A DNA stretch of 64,000 nucleotides from an uncultured Polycyclovorans sp. (GCA_936928855.1 CAKZHZ010000051.1:70275-134274), one strand, 5' to 3'. Counted from the stretch's first letter, positions 52,188 to 60,666 are shown. A program made the numbers and translations. The notes: generated by a model from the letters alone, not told the origin.

Positions 52188-54450
52188 GATCGTCACTGTC
52201 GGCGCCCAGCGCCCCTCCCCGGTCCTGAATGAAGATGGGTGAGCTCCAGGCACGGTGCTCGGCCGGCGCCTGACAATCGTCATCGGGCGGCGTGCGGTTG
52301 TCGCCAAAGCAGGGTTTCACGGCGATGCATTGCCCCTGCGCGTCGTGCTCACAGCGCAATCCGGCGGCGTTGACCGTGGCGCTGGGGCGCTGGATGGCGC
52401 GGACGTAGTACAGGGCTTCGCGACCGACGCGACGCGGATCCGGATCGGCAAACTCGACCGTGCATCCGCGCGGATCGCCGCTACAGGGAAAGACCTGCCA
52501 GGGGTCCTCGATCAGGTCACCCACCTCCTCGTCCGGATGGGCCTGCGGCAGGATGCGCACCACTTCGATCCGGTCCAGCACCTGACGGCGATCGGTCGGG
52601 TTGTAGCACTCTCCGCGACAGAGGCGTTCCACCGCGTCCACCCCCAGGCCGGTCAGACTCTGCTCCGGACACCCCGGCGCCTGTTCGAAGGCGCCGACCG
52701 CCCGCACCCGAAAGCGGGGCACGCCCTCGGCCTCCACCACCGACCCCATCGGCGCTTCGCGCCCCTCGTCGCCCAACAGGTCGAACCACAGCAGAATGCG
52801 CTCGCCCGAGGTGGCGTAGACCTGGCGTCGCTGCAGCGCCTCCCAGATGGCGTCTCGGGATCGTCCGGCACTGTGAACCGCCGCCAGCCCCCCGGCAAAG
52901 AAATAGGACTGCACACGCTCACTTTCGGCCACCTGCAGGAAGTTGAAACGACTGGCCTGCAGATCGAACGGCTGACTCCGGGCAGCGGTTCCCTTGGGGC
53001 GCGGCGCCTCGACGAACACCTTGCGAACCTGGCCTTCCTGACCATAGACATCCGTGATGCCCTTGCGGTCGTGGTGCTTGAAACCGGTGCCGGGACGGGC
53101 GGAATGATTGTCGCTGGAACCGATGAAGCCAAAGCGGAAACGCAAGGGGTCCTCGCCCGCCTCATCCACTTCGTCGAAGTTGGAGATCGCCAGCGCGTAC
53201 TGCACCGAGTTGGTCGGCCGGTGATTGAACGCCGGCAGGAAGCAGTCACGGCATTGCCCGGCGTCCAGCCAGTCCTCAGGCCGGTTGCCGGGCACCGTAT
53301 GGTGCCCGGCGATACCGGCGGCGAGCGCGTGTTGGCGCGCCTCCACCACGCGTTGTTCGCAGATTTCGGTCGGCAGCTCTCCACAGCGCTGGCGAATGAT
53401 TTCGCCCGCCTGCCAGCAGCTGGGCAGGTAATCATCGGTCGGTTCCGGACAGACCGCCGCGCCGTCGGCATCGAAGGCGATCTCGCGCCACTGGCGATAG
53501 CTCTCGGCGCTGCCATGGCCGGAGTAAACCTCGATCAGGCGCTGTGTGTCGGGGTCGTGGTGACGCCGGGTGAGCTGCTTGTCCCAACTGCTTCCGGGGG
53601 GCGTGTAGAAACCCCAGGTGTTGCCATGCGGAATCACCAGACGCTCGTACCCCCAGTCGTCCAGCTTGGCGAACAGTTCTTCCGGCGTGGTTGCGAACTC
53701 CGAGCAATCGGCGGGCAGCGCACGCACCGGCACGTCCACCTCACAGATTGGCTGGGCACGCAGCAGGCGCATCTTCTCGTGCTGGTTGAACTGCGACTGG
53801 CGATTGGCGAAATCGGTGTACGGCCCCAGCGCGTCCTGCCACAGCGGGCGTCGGCTGCGCATGGCGGTGGCGGCCACGCCACCCGCACCGATCGGACGGG
53901 CCGGCACTGCATCATCATCGGTTCCGCGGAAAATCACGTTCTTGTGACCGTAGTGGGTTTCCGGCGTGTAACCCATCTGGGTCCACTCCCAGCCCAGAAA
54001 TGTCACGAGGTCGGGGTCGGCTGGATCGCCAGCCGCAGCGTTGCACTGTCGTACCACCGCCTTGAGGTCGGACCAGTGGCGCGCTGTGAGGGACTCGGCA
54101 TGCTCGGTACTGGCCCAGAAATCCAGCGACGCGCAATGGCGCGCATAGTCACAGGCCTCCGCCGGCGGGTGCACCCCCTCGCCGCCGAAGATCGGCAGAC
54201 TCCAGGCGAACGCGTCAACCGAAAACGTCGTATGAACATGGAGGTCACCGAACAGAATCTGTGTCTCCGGCGTCTCCCCCGACAGCGACCGCAGAGCACG
54301 CTGCTGACGCTGCACACGTTCGAGGACCGCTTCCGCCGGCACGGTCTGTCCCACCTGTGTTCCGCGATGTTCCGGCTGCGGGCGGCGATCCCACCAGACC
54401 CCCGCAACGACCGCACCCAGCACAATGGCAATGACGATTTTCCGTTTCAT
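52180..54450 (-). CDS. DUF3604 PHP-like protein, copy B
   Basis: A 756-residue protein with an N-terminal membrane anchor or uncleaved signal (about residues 4-20, IVIAIVLGAVVAGVWW) in place of copy A's lipobox. Metal-motif positions match copy A: LFGDLHVHT (His71, His73), VIPHGNT, EVYSGHGSAES and SSDNH. The second motif is changed from TDH to TEH (ASTEHAESL, Glu116-His117). It has about twenty cysteines. The two copies are clearly homologous but diverged. The ATG at 54450 is preferred over 54483 because of a GGGAAGGG site upstream. Confidence 0.89.
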   Translation of the reverse strand: MKRKIVIAIVLGAVVAGVWWDRRPQPEHRGTQVGQTVPAEAVLERVQRQQRALRSLSGETPETQILFGDLHVHTTFSVDAFAWSLPIFGGEGVHPPAEACDYARHCASLDFWASTEHAESLTARHWSDLKAVVRQCNAAAGDPADPDLVTFLGWEWTQMGYTPETHYGHKNVIFRGTDDDAVPARPIGAGGVAATAMRSRRPLWQDALGPYTDFANRQSQFNQHEKMRLLRAQPICEVDVPVRALPADCSEFATTPEELFAKLDDWGYERLVIPHGNTWGFYTPPGSSWDKQLTRRHHDPDTQRLIEVYSGHGSAESYRQWREIAFDADGAAVCPEPTDDYLPSCWQAGEIIRQRCGELPTEICEQRVVEARQHALAAGIAGHHTVPGNRPEDWLDAGQCRDCFLPAFNHRPTNSVQYALAISNFDEVDEAGEDPLRFRFGFIGSSDNHSARPGTGFKHHDRKGITDVYGQEGQVRKVFVEAPRPKGTAARSQPFDLQASRFNFLQVAESERVQSYFFAGGLAAVHSAGRSRDAIWEALQRRQVYATSGERILLWFDLLGDEGREAPMGSVVEAEGVPRFRVRAVGAFEQAPGCPEQSLTGLGVDAVERLCRGECYNPTDRRQVLDRIEVVRILPQAHPDEEVGDLIEDPWQVFPCSGDPRGCTVEFADPDPRRVGREALYYVRAIQRPSATVNAAGLRCEHDAQGQCIAVKPCFGDNRTPPDDDCQAPAEHRAWSSPIFIQDRGGALGADSDDHG

Positions 54451-54501
54451 CAGACCCTTCCCCCCAAACCCCTTCGGTTGCACGGCAGCCGGCGACAGGC
54501 G

Positions 54502-55680
54502 CTAGCCCGACAGGCGCGACACCCACCAGAAACTCCCCACCATCAGCGCCGCCAGGCCCAGGGCATGGCGTAGCCCCTCCTCCGCCCGCGGCCACCGTGC
54601 CACCCCGGCCAGCAACGGCCAGAGCAGGGCGATCACGGCCAGCTGCCCGAGTTCCACGCCCAGGTTGAACCCGAACAGCGCCGTCAGCAGCAGCGACCGC
54701 GGCACCGAGAGGTCGAGCATCTCGCCGGCAAAGCCGAGGCCATGTACCAGGCCGAACCCGAACACCAGGAGCAGGCGCAACCGCAATGGCCGGGCGCTGC
54801 GCCTGAGCAAGGCGAAGTAGCAGGCGGTGAACATCAGCAGCCCCGCCAGCATCGCGAGCGGCAGGCGCGGCCACAGCGCGACGCCCGACACCCCCAGCGC
54901 CGCCAGCAGTAGCCACGGCACCCCGGGGTCACGGCCGGCGCGCGCCCACAGGTGCTCTGCGGCGACCAGCACGATCGACAGCCCGATCAACGCTTCCACC
55001 CAGCCGCTGTGAACCTGCACCCATCCCAGCGACGCCGCCACCAGGGTGAGGCTGTGGGCAAGGGTGAAGGTGCTGGCGAGCACGATCACCTCCCGCAGCC
55101 CGGTCGCCAGCATCAACAGCAACAGCACGAACACCAGGTGATCGGCGCCGCTGAGGATGTGTCCGACGCCCACCTTGAGATACGACACCAGTCCCGCCGC
55201 TGGCGCGGGCACGTTGCCCGATACTGGCAGCACCGGATCGGCGAAACCGAGGGCCCGTTGCACCTGCGTACCGTTCTCCGACGCCACGCTGACCAGGTGC
55301 AGGTGAGCGGGCGCAACCGCCTCCAGCAGCCGGGTACGCACTGCCGTCGGCGGCCCGTCACAGCGCGACGACCACTGCACCTGAATCCAGCCGTCGTCAC
55401 CACTGCGGCCCCGCACGTGCTCGGGCTGACAGGGACCGGCAGCCGACCACAGCTGCAGATCCGCCGCCACCTGGGCGGCGACCCGGGCGTCGTAGTCCGG
55501 CGTCGTGCGCGGGTCCAGCGCCAACCGGCTGAGGTCGAGATGCGACACCCGCGCCCGCGCCTCGCCGCCGTCGTCGCCCAGCTGCCAGTGGGCATAGGAC
55601 AGACTGCGGGTGTGTGCTTCGGCACCTGCTGCCGCGAGCAAGACCAATACGCCGAGCAGCGCGGGCCGGATTCCGCTCAT
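54502..55680 (-). CDS. HupE/UreJ family membrane protein, copy B
   Basis: A 392-residue homologue of copy A. It has a signal peptide (MSGIRPALLGVLVLLAAAGAEA), a periplasmic domain of about 150 residues and the same membrane signatures: VGHILSGADHLVFVL, FTLAHSLTLVAA, LVHGLGFAGEM and FNLGVELGQL. In copy B the first HH pair of copy A is GH. Its start overlaps the PpiC copy B stop (ATGA), and DUF3604 copy B begins 51 bases after its end. Confidence 0.88.
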   Translation of the reverse strand: MSGIRPALLGVLVLLAAAGAEAHTRSLSYAHWQLGDDGGEARARVSHLDLSRLALDPRTTPDYDARVAAQVAADLQLWSAAGPCQPEHVRGRSGDDGWIQVQWSSRCDGPPTAVRTRLLEAVAPAHLHLVSVASENGTQVQRALGFADPVLPVSGNVPAPAAGLVSYLKVGVGHILSGADHLVFVLLLLMLATGLREVIVLASTFTLAHSLTLVAASLGWVQVHSGWVEALIGLSIVLVAAEHLWARAGRDPGVPWLLLAALGVSGVALWPRLPLAMLAGLLMFTACYFALLRRSARPLRLRLLLVFGFGLVHGLGFAGEMLDLSVPRSLLLTALFGFNLGVELGQLAVIALLWPLLAGVARWPRAEEGLRHALGLAALMVGSFWWVSRLSG

Positions 55681-56447
55681 GGCGCCAGCGTCACCGGATA
55701 CTGCTGGCGCAGGGAGCGCAACAGTGCGCGAACCGCGGCTTCATCCTGCTCGCGCCGCCAGGCCAGATGCACCGCCTCCCGCACCACTTCGAAGGGTGGC
55801 GGCGACGATTCGTCCCGCGCCAGCAGCGTCACCTTCAGCGGCGCTCCGGCGGCATCGGCGCCCTGCAGCGACTGCCCGGGCGCCAGCGCCATCACTGCGG
55901 TGAGCAGGGTCGGGCCGAGATGCTGCCGCCACTGCGAGGGCGGCAGGGCCTCCGATGGCATGGCCGGGTGCGGTGACGGCGGCCCGCCTGAAGGAGCGTC
56001 GGCCGTTATGCGCAGGCGCAGACGCGGCGCCGACTGAAACGCGGCGGCGTTGTCGGCGTGATAGGTCCGCAGCGTGGCCTCGTCCACCGTCGCATCCTGC
56101 GCATCCATCGTCAGTTGCATGACCGCGTCCACCAACTGACCACGCAGTCGTGGATCGCGGGCCACCAGATCCAACGCGCGCCCGTGCTGCACCAGCAGCG
56201 CCTCGTCGACCAGACGGTCGAGGATGGCCAGGCGGTCGGCTTCGTCCAGCGGGGTCCGCCGCTCCGAGGCGACCGCCGCCACGGCGCGCAGCCACTCGTC
56301 ACGCAGGATCAGCCGGTCGCCCACCCGCGCCACCACGCCGTCGGGCAGCGCGCCGTCCTGCACCCGCTCGATCACCGGCAACGCCGCGAGTGCGCCCCCA
56401 CCCAGCAGCCCGGCCAGCAACAGCGCGCGTGCCAGACGCGGGCTCAT
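55677..56447 (-). CDS. PpiC-type peptidyl-prolyl isomerase, copy B (first gene of operon)
   Basis: A 256-residue protein with an N-terminal signal or anchor (LLLAGLLGGGALAALPV, about residues 9-25) and SurA/PpiC-like helices (VARVGDRLILRDEWLRAV, AILDRLVDEALLVQHG). The parvulin domain (about 140-200) is short and divergent, so isomerase activity is uncertain and a chaperone role is possible. It matches copy A in place and layout. It is divergent from the GST-kappa-like gene across 180 bases that contain a putative operator. Confidence 0.78.
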   Translation of the reverse strand: MSPRLARALLLAGLLGGGALAALPVIERVQDGALPDGVVARVGDRLILRDEWLRAVAAVASERRTPLDEADRLAILDRLVDEALLVQHGRALDLVARDPRLRGQLVDAVMQLTMDAQDATVDEATLRTYHADNAAAFQSAPRLRLRITADAPSGGPPSPHPAMPSEALPPSQWRQHLGPTLLTAVMALAPGQSLQGADAAGAPLKVTLLARDESSPPPFEVVREAVHLAWRREQDEAAVRALLRSLRQQYPVTLAP

Positions 56448-56569
56448 ACCTCTGCCCCCGCCACGGGGCGCGGCAGTACGGCAGTCAGCGGCGATCCGAG
56501 TCCCGCGCCCTCCATGCCATCCTCCTCATTGTTCTCGTGCGGCGCCCGGACGGCAGCGCGCTGTCGATT

Positions 56570-56584
56570 TTTACACTGTGTTTA
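56570..56584. promoter_or_regulatory. Putative TetR operator, site 3
   Basis: TTTACACTGTGTTTA (reverse complement TAAACACAGTGTAAA) fits the TTTACA-N3-TGTAAA form of sites 1 and 2 and contains the perfect palindrome ACAC-T-GTGT. It lies in the only AT-rich part of the region between the DUF3604 operon and the GST-kappa-like gene, next to TATATT at 56583-56588, a possible -10 box for the plus-strand gene. Confidence 0.42.
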
Positions 56585-56627
56585 TATTAACCTTCTTTGG
56601 CAATTGCGCCACCCCCAGGAACCGGCC

Positions 56628-57977
56628 ATGGATATCGCCCGCCGCATTCGCAGCCTCGCCATCCGCCTGATCACCGACCCCGAACGGCGCGAGCGGCGAC
56701 GGGCCCGCGCGGAACGCCGCCGTCAGCGATGCGGCGAGCCGCACGTGGTGCACTACTTTCACCAGGTGGACGACCCGTACTCCCGGCTCGCGGCCCAGGG
56801 CATCGCCCCCCTGCTGGCACGCTTTGACATCGAACTGGTGTTTCACCCCGTCGCCAGTGCATCGCCCTCCGCCATTCACGACCCACACCTCTGGTCGCAG
56901 TGGGCGGCCGCCGATACCGCGGCCGTGGCCCCGTACTGGCGTTGTGGCGACCGGCCGGCACGACTGCGCCCGCCGGCAGGCCCTGCCGATGCCGCGCCGC
57001 TGGCGCTGGCTCAGGCCCTGTTGTGCCTGTCCCGTCCGGCGCAGGACCAGGCACAGCTCGCCATGGTGTTGGGGGACGCGCTCGCCCAGGGCGACCACGA
57101 GGCCATTGCCACGCTTGCCCATGAGGCATCGCTCCCGGCGTCCGACGCGGTAACCGCGCGCCTGCGGTCTGGCCATGCCCTGCGTCACCGACTCGGCCAC
57201 TACCTCAGTGGCATGTTCTGCTATGCGGGCGAGTGGTACTGGGGCCTCGATCGACTGCACTATCTGGAAGCGCGCCTGACGGCGCTCGGCGCACGCCGGC
57301 CGGACGCCCCGGACGGTCCGAGCGCCCGCATCGAGGTGCCGGCGGCGCCACCGCCCATCCCCGGCCGCCGCCTGACACTGCATTTTTTTCCCTCGCTGCG
57401 CAGCCCCTACACGCATCTCAGCTATGACCGCATCAACGACCTGGTCCGCCGCTACCCGCTGGACCTGGTGGTGCGGCCGGTCCTGCCGATGATGATGCGG
57501 GGCGTCAAGGCGGACCGCCGCAAGACCACCTACATCCTGTTCGACACCCGTCGCGAGGCCGAGGCGCTGGGGATCGCCTTCGGACATGCCTGGGATCCTT
57601 TCGGTGAGCCGATCCGGCGCGCCTACTCATTGTTCCCCTGGGCCCGCGATCAGGGGCGCGCCATGGCCTATCTTCAGGCCTACAGCGACGCCGTCTGGGC
57701 ACAGGCTGTTGATGCCTGGGACCTCCGGGGCCTGCGGCAAATTGTCGAGCGGGCCGGGCTCGACTGGGCGGGTGCCGAAGCGGTACTGGACAGCCGTACC
57801 TGGGCCACCGAAATGGAGGCCAACGTGCAGGCCATGATCGCCGCAGGCAGCTGGGGGGTGCCCAGCTTCCACCTGCCGGCAGCGGACGGGCAGCCTGCCT
57901 TCACCCTGTGGGGACAGGACCGCATCTGGCGCCTCGAAGCCGAGATCGCGACCCGCCTCGGCAGCAGCCCGGCCTAG
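56628..57977 (+). CDS. Two-domain GST-kappa / HCCA-isomerase-like protein (DsbA family)
   Basis: A 449-residue protein with two DsbA-fold domains of the 2-hydroxychromene-2-carboxylate isomerase/kappa-GST kind: about residues 38-210 (VVHYFHQVDDPYSRLA) and 243-445 (LHFFPSLRSPYTHLSYD). Neither has a CxxC; the second has the serine-type SPY motif of kappa enzymes, the first DPYS. The ending GSWGVPSFHLPAADGQPAFTLWGQDR fits the family. The double-domain form is less common than the single one. The ATG at 56628 follows CAGGAACC. Its stop codon TAG lies inside the palindromic element. Confidence 0.85.
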   Translation: MDIARRIRSLAIRLITDPERRERRRARAERRRQRCGEPHVVHYFHQVDDPYSRLAAQGIAPLLARFDIELVFHPVASASPSAIHDPHLWSQWAAADTAAVAPYWRCGDRPARLRPPAGPADAAPLALAQALLCLSRPAQDQAQLAMVLGDALAQGDHEAIATLAHEASLPASDAVTARLRSGHALRHRLGHYLSGMFCYAGEWYWGLDRLHYLEARLTALGARRPDAPDGPSARIEVPAAPPPIPGRRLTLHFFPSLRSPYTHLSYDRINDLVRRYPLDLVVRPVLPMMMRGVKADRRKTTYILFDTRREAEALGIAFGHAWDPFGEPIRRAYSLFPWARDQGRAMAYLQAYSDAVWAQAVDAWDLRGLRQIVERAGLDWAGAEAVLDSRTWATEMEANVQAMIAAGSWGVPSFHLPAADGQPAFTLWGQDRIWRLEAEIATRLGSSPA

Positions 57978-58138
57978 TGTGCTGTTCCGCAAATACCGTT
58001 GCGAAATCGCGGGTTCTTTTCGCGTCTGGCGGCGTTGCGCCTCCTCGCCATAGCCCTGCTATGACTCGTCATCGCGCCTTGCCAGACCCGAAAAGCCCTC
58101 AGCGATTTCATCAAACCATTCACGGAACACCACACTAG
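57974..58138. repeat. 165-bp imperfect palindrome (MITE-like), provides stop codons of both flanking genes
   Basis: The two ends are CTAGTGTGCTGTTCCG and, on the other strand, CTAGTGTGGTGTTCCG. The arms pair with roughly three-quarters identity over the whole length, centred exactly on CATAGCCCTGCTATG (58049-58063). Each CTAG end contains the TAG stop codon of the adjoining convergent gene. No transposase ORF fits inside. It may act as a bidirectional terminator. I saw no second copy in the window. Confidence 0.85.
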
Positions 58139-60165
58139 AAGCGCCAGGCGATCCCGCCCACCACTGTACGGCCGGCGGCGGGTTCGTAGTAGCGACCGAA
58201 CCCCGCGTTCACCCGCAGGTTCTCGATGTAGTCGATATCGAACAGGTTGTTGACCGCCAGCCACGGCGACAGTGACTGACCGCCGATGCGGCCGTCCCAG
58301 GACAGCCGGGCGTTGGCGACGACATACCCTGCCACCCGGACGCTGTTGGCGTCGTCGGCAAAGACCCGGTCCAGTGCCACGCCCTGGAGCCGCGCGGTCC
58401 AATCGGCCAGCGGTTGCCAGGCGGCCTCGACGAACAACTGCTGGCGCGGTGCGCCCGGCAGGGTGTTGCCACTGAAGTCGTCGCTGCCCACCACGTAGTG
58501 GCGGAACCGGTAATCGTTGGCGCTGTAGCTGAGGCTGAGGGTCAGGGGGTCAACGGGCTGCCAGACGGCGCTGAGTTCGATGCCCTGCCGGTCGCTGGCG
58601 CCGGCATTGCGGTAGAAACTGCGCCCCGGCTGATCGTCACGCTCGAAACGCACCAGCTCGCCGTCATTGCGGATGGCGTAGAACACCAGCTCGGCGCGCA
58701 GGCGCGCGCTTTCGTGCTTGAGGCCGAACTCGACATTGTCGGCCTCGGCCGGCGCCAGTGCGGGATTGAATCCGCCCCCATCGGGATTGGCCAGTTCGTT
58801 GTTGGCAGGGCTTTCAAACCCGGAACCGTAGCGGACGAACATCAGGCGCTGCGAGTCCAGGCGGTAGCCCACCGCCAGGTTGTAGCTGGTCTTGTCGAAG
58901 CGGCGGCTGCCACTATCGTCGCCATCGCTGAGAAAGGCGTCTTGCACCGATAGTTCAAGATCGTCGTAGCGCAAACCCGCTGCCACCACCCAGGCTTCGC
59001 CCACGGCGACCTGGTCACTGAGGTAGAGCCCGATGCTTTCGGCCTTTTCATCCTGAAACAGGGTGCGGTCGCCCCGCACGCCGCCGTCACTGTTGTTGTA
59101 GCGGCTGCGGGTGTCGGTCTGGGTTTCGAAATCGACGCCGAGGCTGATGCGATGCAGGCCGCCGAAACCCTGCAGGCGGTGGTCGAGCTGGCCCCCGATG
59201 CCCCCGAGGCGGCGCTCGAACGCGGACTGCCCGCCGTTGGCGAAGGGCAGGCTGTTGGCGAAGTCGCGGTCCCCGATCCAGCCCCGTACCCGGTATCCGG
59301 TGGCCCCACCCAGGTCGGCGCGGTAGCTCAGGCCCAGGCGCTGTTGCTCGATACGTTCCGCAGTGGCGAAGCGCAGCGCATTGGGGTTGGCTGCGCGTGG
59401 GGTGGATTGGCGCTCCGCGAGGTTCAGAGCCCCCGGGTCCTGCGCCTCGATATCCAGGGTCTGCACGATGGCCTCGAGCGTGCCACCGCCAACGGCCCAG
59501 GCGAGCCGGCCACTGCCGATCAGGCTGTCGGCCGCCATGTGCTCTCGGTGGCCGTCCAGTTCGCGGTGCGCCACCGACAGCAGGCCACCGATGTCGCCGT
59601 ACTGCCCTCCGATCTCGCCGCGGATCCGGCGCTCGCCGTGTTCGCCGGCCACCAGATCGATACGGCCCAGGCCGGCTTGCGGCAGGGCGCGGGTACGGAC
59701 GGCCAGCACGCCGCCTGCGCCATTGCCGTACAGGGCGGACGCGGGGCCTCGCAGCACTTCGACCCGTTCCACCAGGGACAGGTCCAGGGCGTCCAGATCG
59801 GTCTGGCCGTCGGGATTGGTCAGGGGAATGTCGTCGACCAGGACGCGGATTCCCCGCACGCCGAAGCTTGAGCGGCTGCCGAAGCCGCGAATCGACACGC
59901 GCAAGCCCTGGTTGAGGTTGTAGCGGTTCTGCGCGTACACCCCGGGAATCCGGTTGAGTGCCTCGTCCAGGGCCAGCCCCGGCTCGCCGGCCAGTGCCGT
60001 TGCATCCACCGTGCCGATGCTGGTAGGCGTCTCGCGCCAGGGCGCCACGGTACGGGTGCTGTACACCTCCACGGTGTCCAGCGCGGCGAGGTCGGCGTCA
60101 TCCGCCATCAGCGGAGGGGCCGTCAGCAGTGTCAGGGCGGCCAGCGCCCGGCAGGGATGTTTCAT
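58135..60165 (-). CDS. TonB-dependent receptor, PqqU/YncD type
   Basis: A 676-residue outer-membrane receptor with signal peptide (residues 1-21), plug and 22-strand barrel. The plug (IPGVYAQNRYNLNQGLRVSIRG, GFGSRSSFGVRGIRVLVDD, IPLTNPDGQTDLD, VEVLRGPASALYGN) and the barrel parts DIEAQDPGALN, YGSGFESPANNELA and GRYYEPAAGR closely follow E. coli YncD/PqqU as I remember it, which imports the cofactor PQQ. Frame extends to 60444, but the ATG at 60165 overlaps the DUF779 stop (ATGA). PQQ as substrate is supported by the aldehyde dehydrogenase context. Confidence 0.82.
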   Translation of the reverse strand: MKHPCRALAALTLLTAPPLMADDADLAALDTVEVYSTRTVAPWRETPTSIGTVDATALAGEPGLALDEALNRIPGVYAQNRYNLNQGLRVSIRGFGSRSSFGVRGIRVLVDDIPLTNPDGQTDLDALDLSLVERVEVLRGPASALYGNGAGGVLAVRTRALPQAGLGRIDLVAGEHGERRIRGEIGGQYGDIGGLLSVAHRELDGHREHMAADSLIGSGRLAWAVGGGTLEAIVQTLDIEAQDPGALNLAERQSTPRAANPNALRFATAERIEQQRLGLSYRADLGGATGYRVRGWIGDRDFANSLPFANGGQSAFERRLGGIGGQLDHRLQGFGGLHRISLGVDFETQTDTRSRYNNSDGGVRGDRTLFQDEKAESIGLYLSDQVAVGEAWVVAAGLRYDDLELSVQDAFLSDGDDSGSRRFDKTSYNLAVGYRLDSQRLMFVRYGSGFESPANNELANPDGGGFNPALAPAEADNVEFGLKHESARLRAELVFYAIRNDGELVRFERDDQPGRSFYRNAGASDRQGIELSAVWQPVDPLTLSLSYSANDYRFRHYVVGSDDFSGNTLPGAPRQQLFVEAAWQPLADWTARLQGVALDRVFADDANSVRVAGYVVANARLSWDGRIGGQSLSPWLAVNNLFDIDYIENLRVNAGFGRYYEPAAGRTVVGGIAWRF

Positions 60166-60554
60166 GTCGCTCTCCTGTGTTCGGGCGCTTCGAGCAGCGC
60201 CGCTTCTTTGTCGGTGAACAATCGGGACCGTGTCAGAAAACGACGGCCGCTGCCGTTTTCCAGGGAAAACATGCCGCCCTGGCCGGGGACGACATCGATG
60301 ATCAGCTGGGTGTGTTGCCAATAGGCGAACTGCGAGGGGCTCATGTAGAACGCCGCGCCGCCGATCTCGCCGAGGCGGATATCTTCGTCGCCAACGCGGA
60401 AGTCGTCTACCGGATAGCACATCGGCGCTGAGCCGTCGCAGCAACCGCCTGACTGATGAAACAGCACCGGACCATGGCGCTCGCGCAACTGGTTGATCAG
60501 GTCAAGTGCGGTGTCCGTAGCGCGCACCCGGGGCGGGGGGAGATCGGATGTCAT
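60162..60554 (-). CDS. DUF779 family protein
   Basis: A 130-residue cytoplasmic protein. FHQSGGCCDGSAPMCYP with its cysteine cluster is the DUF779 signature. Genes of this family are regularly found beside ExaC/AcoD-type aldehyde dehydrogenases, as here; their function is unknown, and the cysteines suggest metal binding or a redox role. The ATG follows GGAGGCACC, and the ribosome-binding site directly abuts a T-run of an intrinsic terminator. Confidence 0.88.
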   Translation of the reverse strand: MTSDLPPPRVRATDTALDLINQLRERHGPVLFHQSGGCCDGSAPMCYPVDDFRVGDEDIRLGEIGGAAFYMSPSQFAYWQHTQLIIDVVPGQGGMFSLENGSGRRFLTRSRLFTDKEAALLEAPEHRRAT

Positions 60555-60563
60555 GGTGCCTCC

Positions 60564-60598
60564 AAAAAAAAACGCGCGCCGGCGTTCCGGGCGCGCGC
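60564..60598 (-). terminator. Intrinsic terminator directly before DUF779
   Basis: On the minus strand a very GC-rich stem (CGCGCGCC pairing with GGCGCGCG, extended by CGG/CCG) is followed by nine T residues, then GGAGG, the DUF779 ribosome-binding site. Transcripts for DUF779 and the receptor from any upstream promoter must read through it. Confidence 0.85.
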
Positions 60599-60666
60599 AA
60601 GGGGAAGGGGGCTCACGAGGAGAGCCATGAGCCACCGGGACGTCAGCGGGAGAATGCCCATGCGGA

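Noticed and set aside
52255..54573. A 772-codon plus-strand ORF opposite DUF3604 copy B
   Set aside because: Fully antisense to a gene with clear PHP-like motifs; composition typical of a shadow frame.
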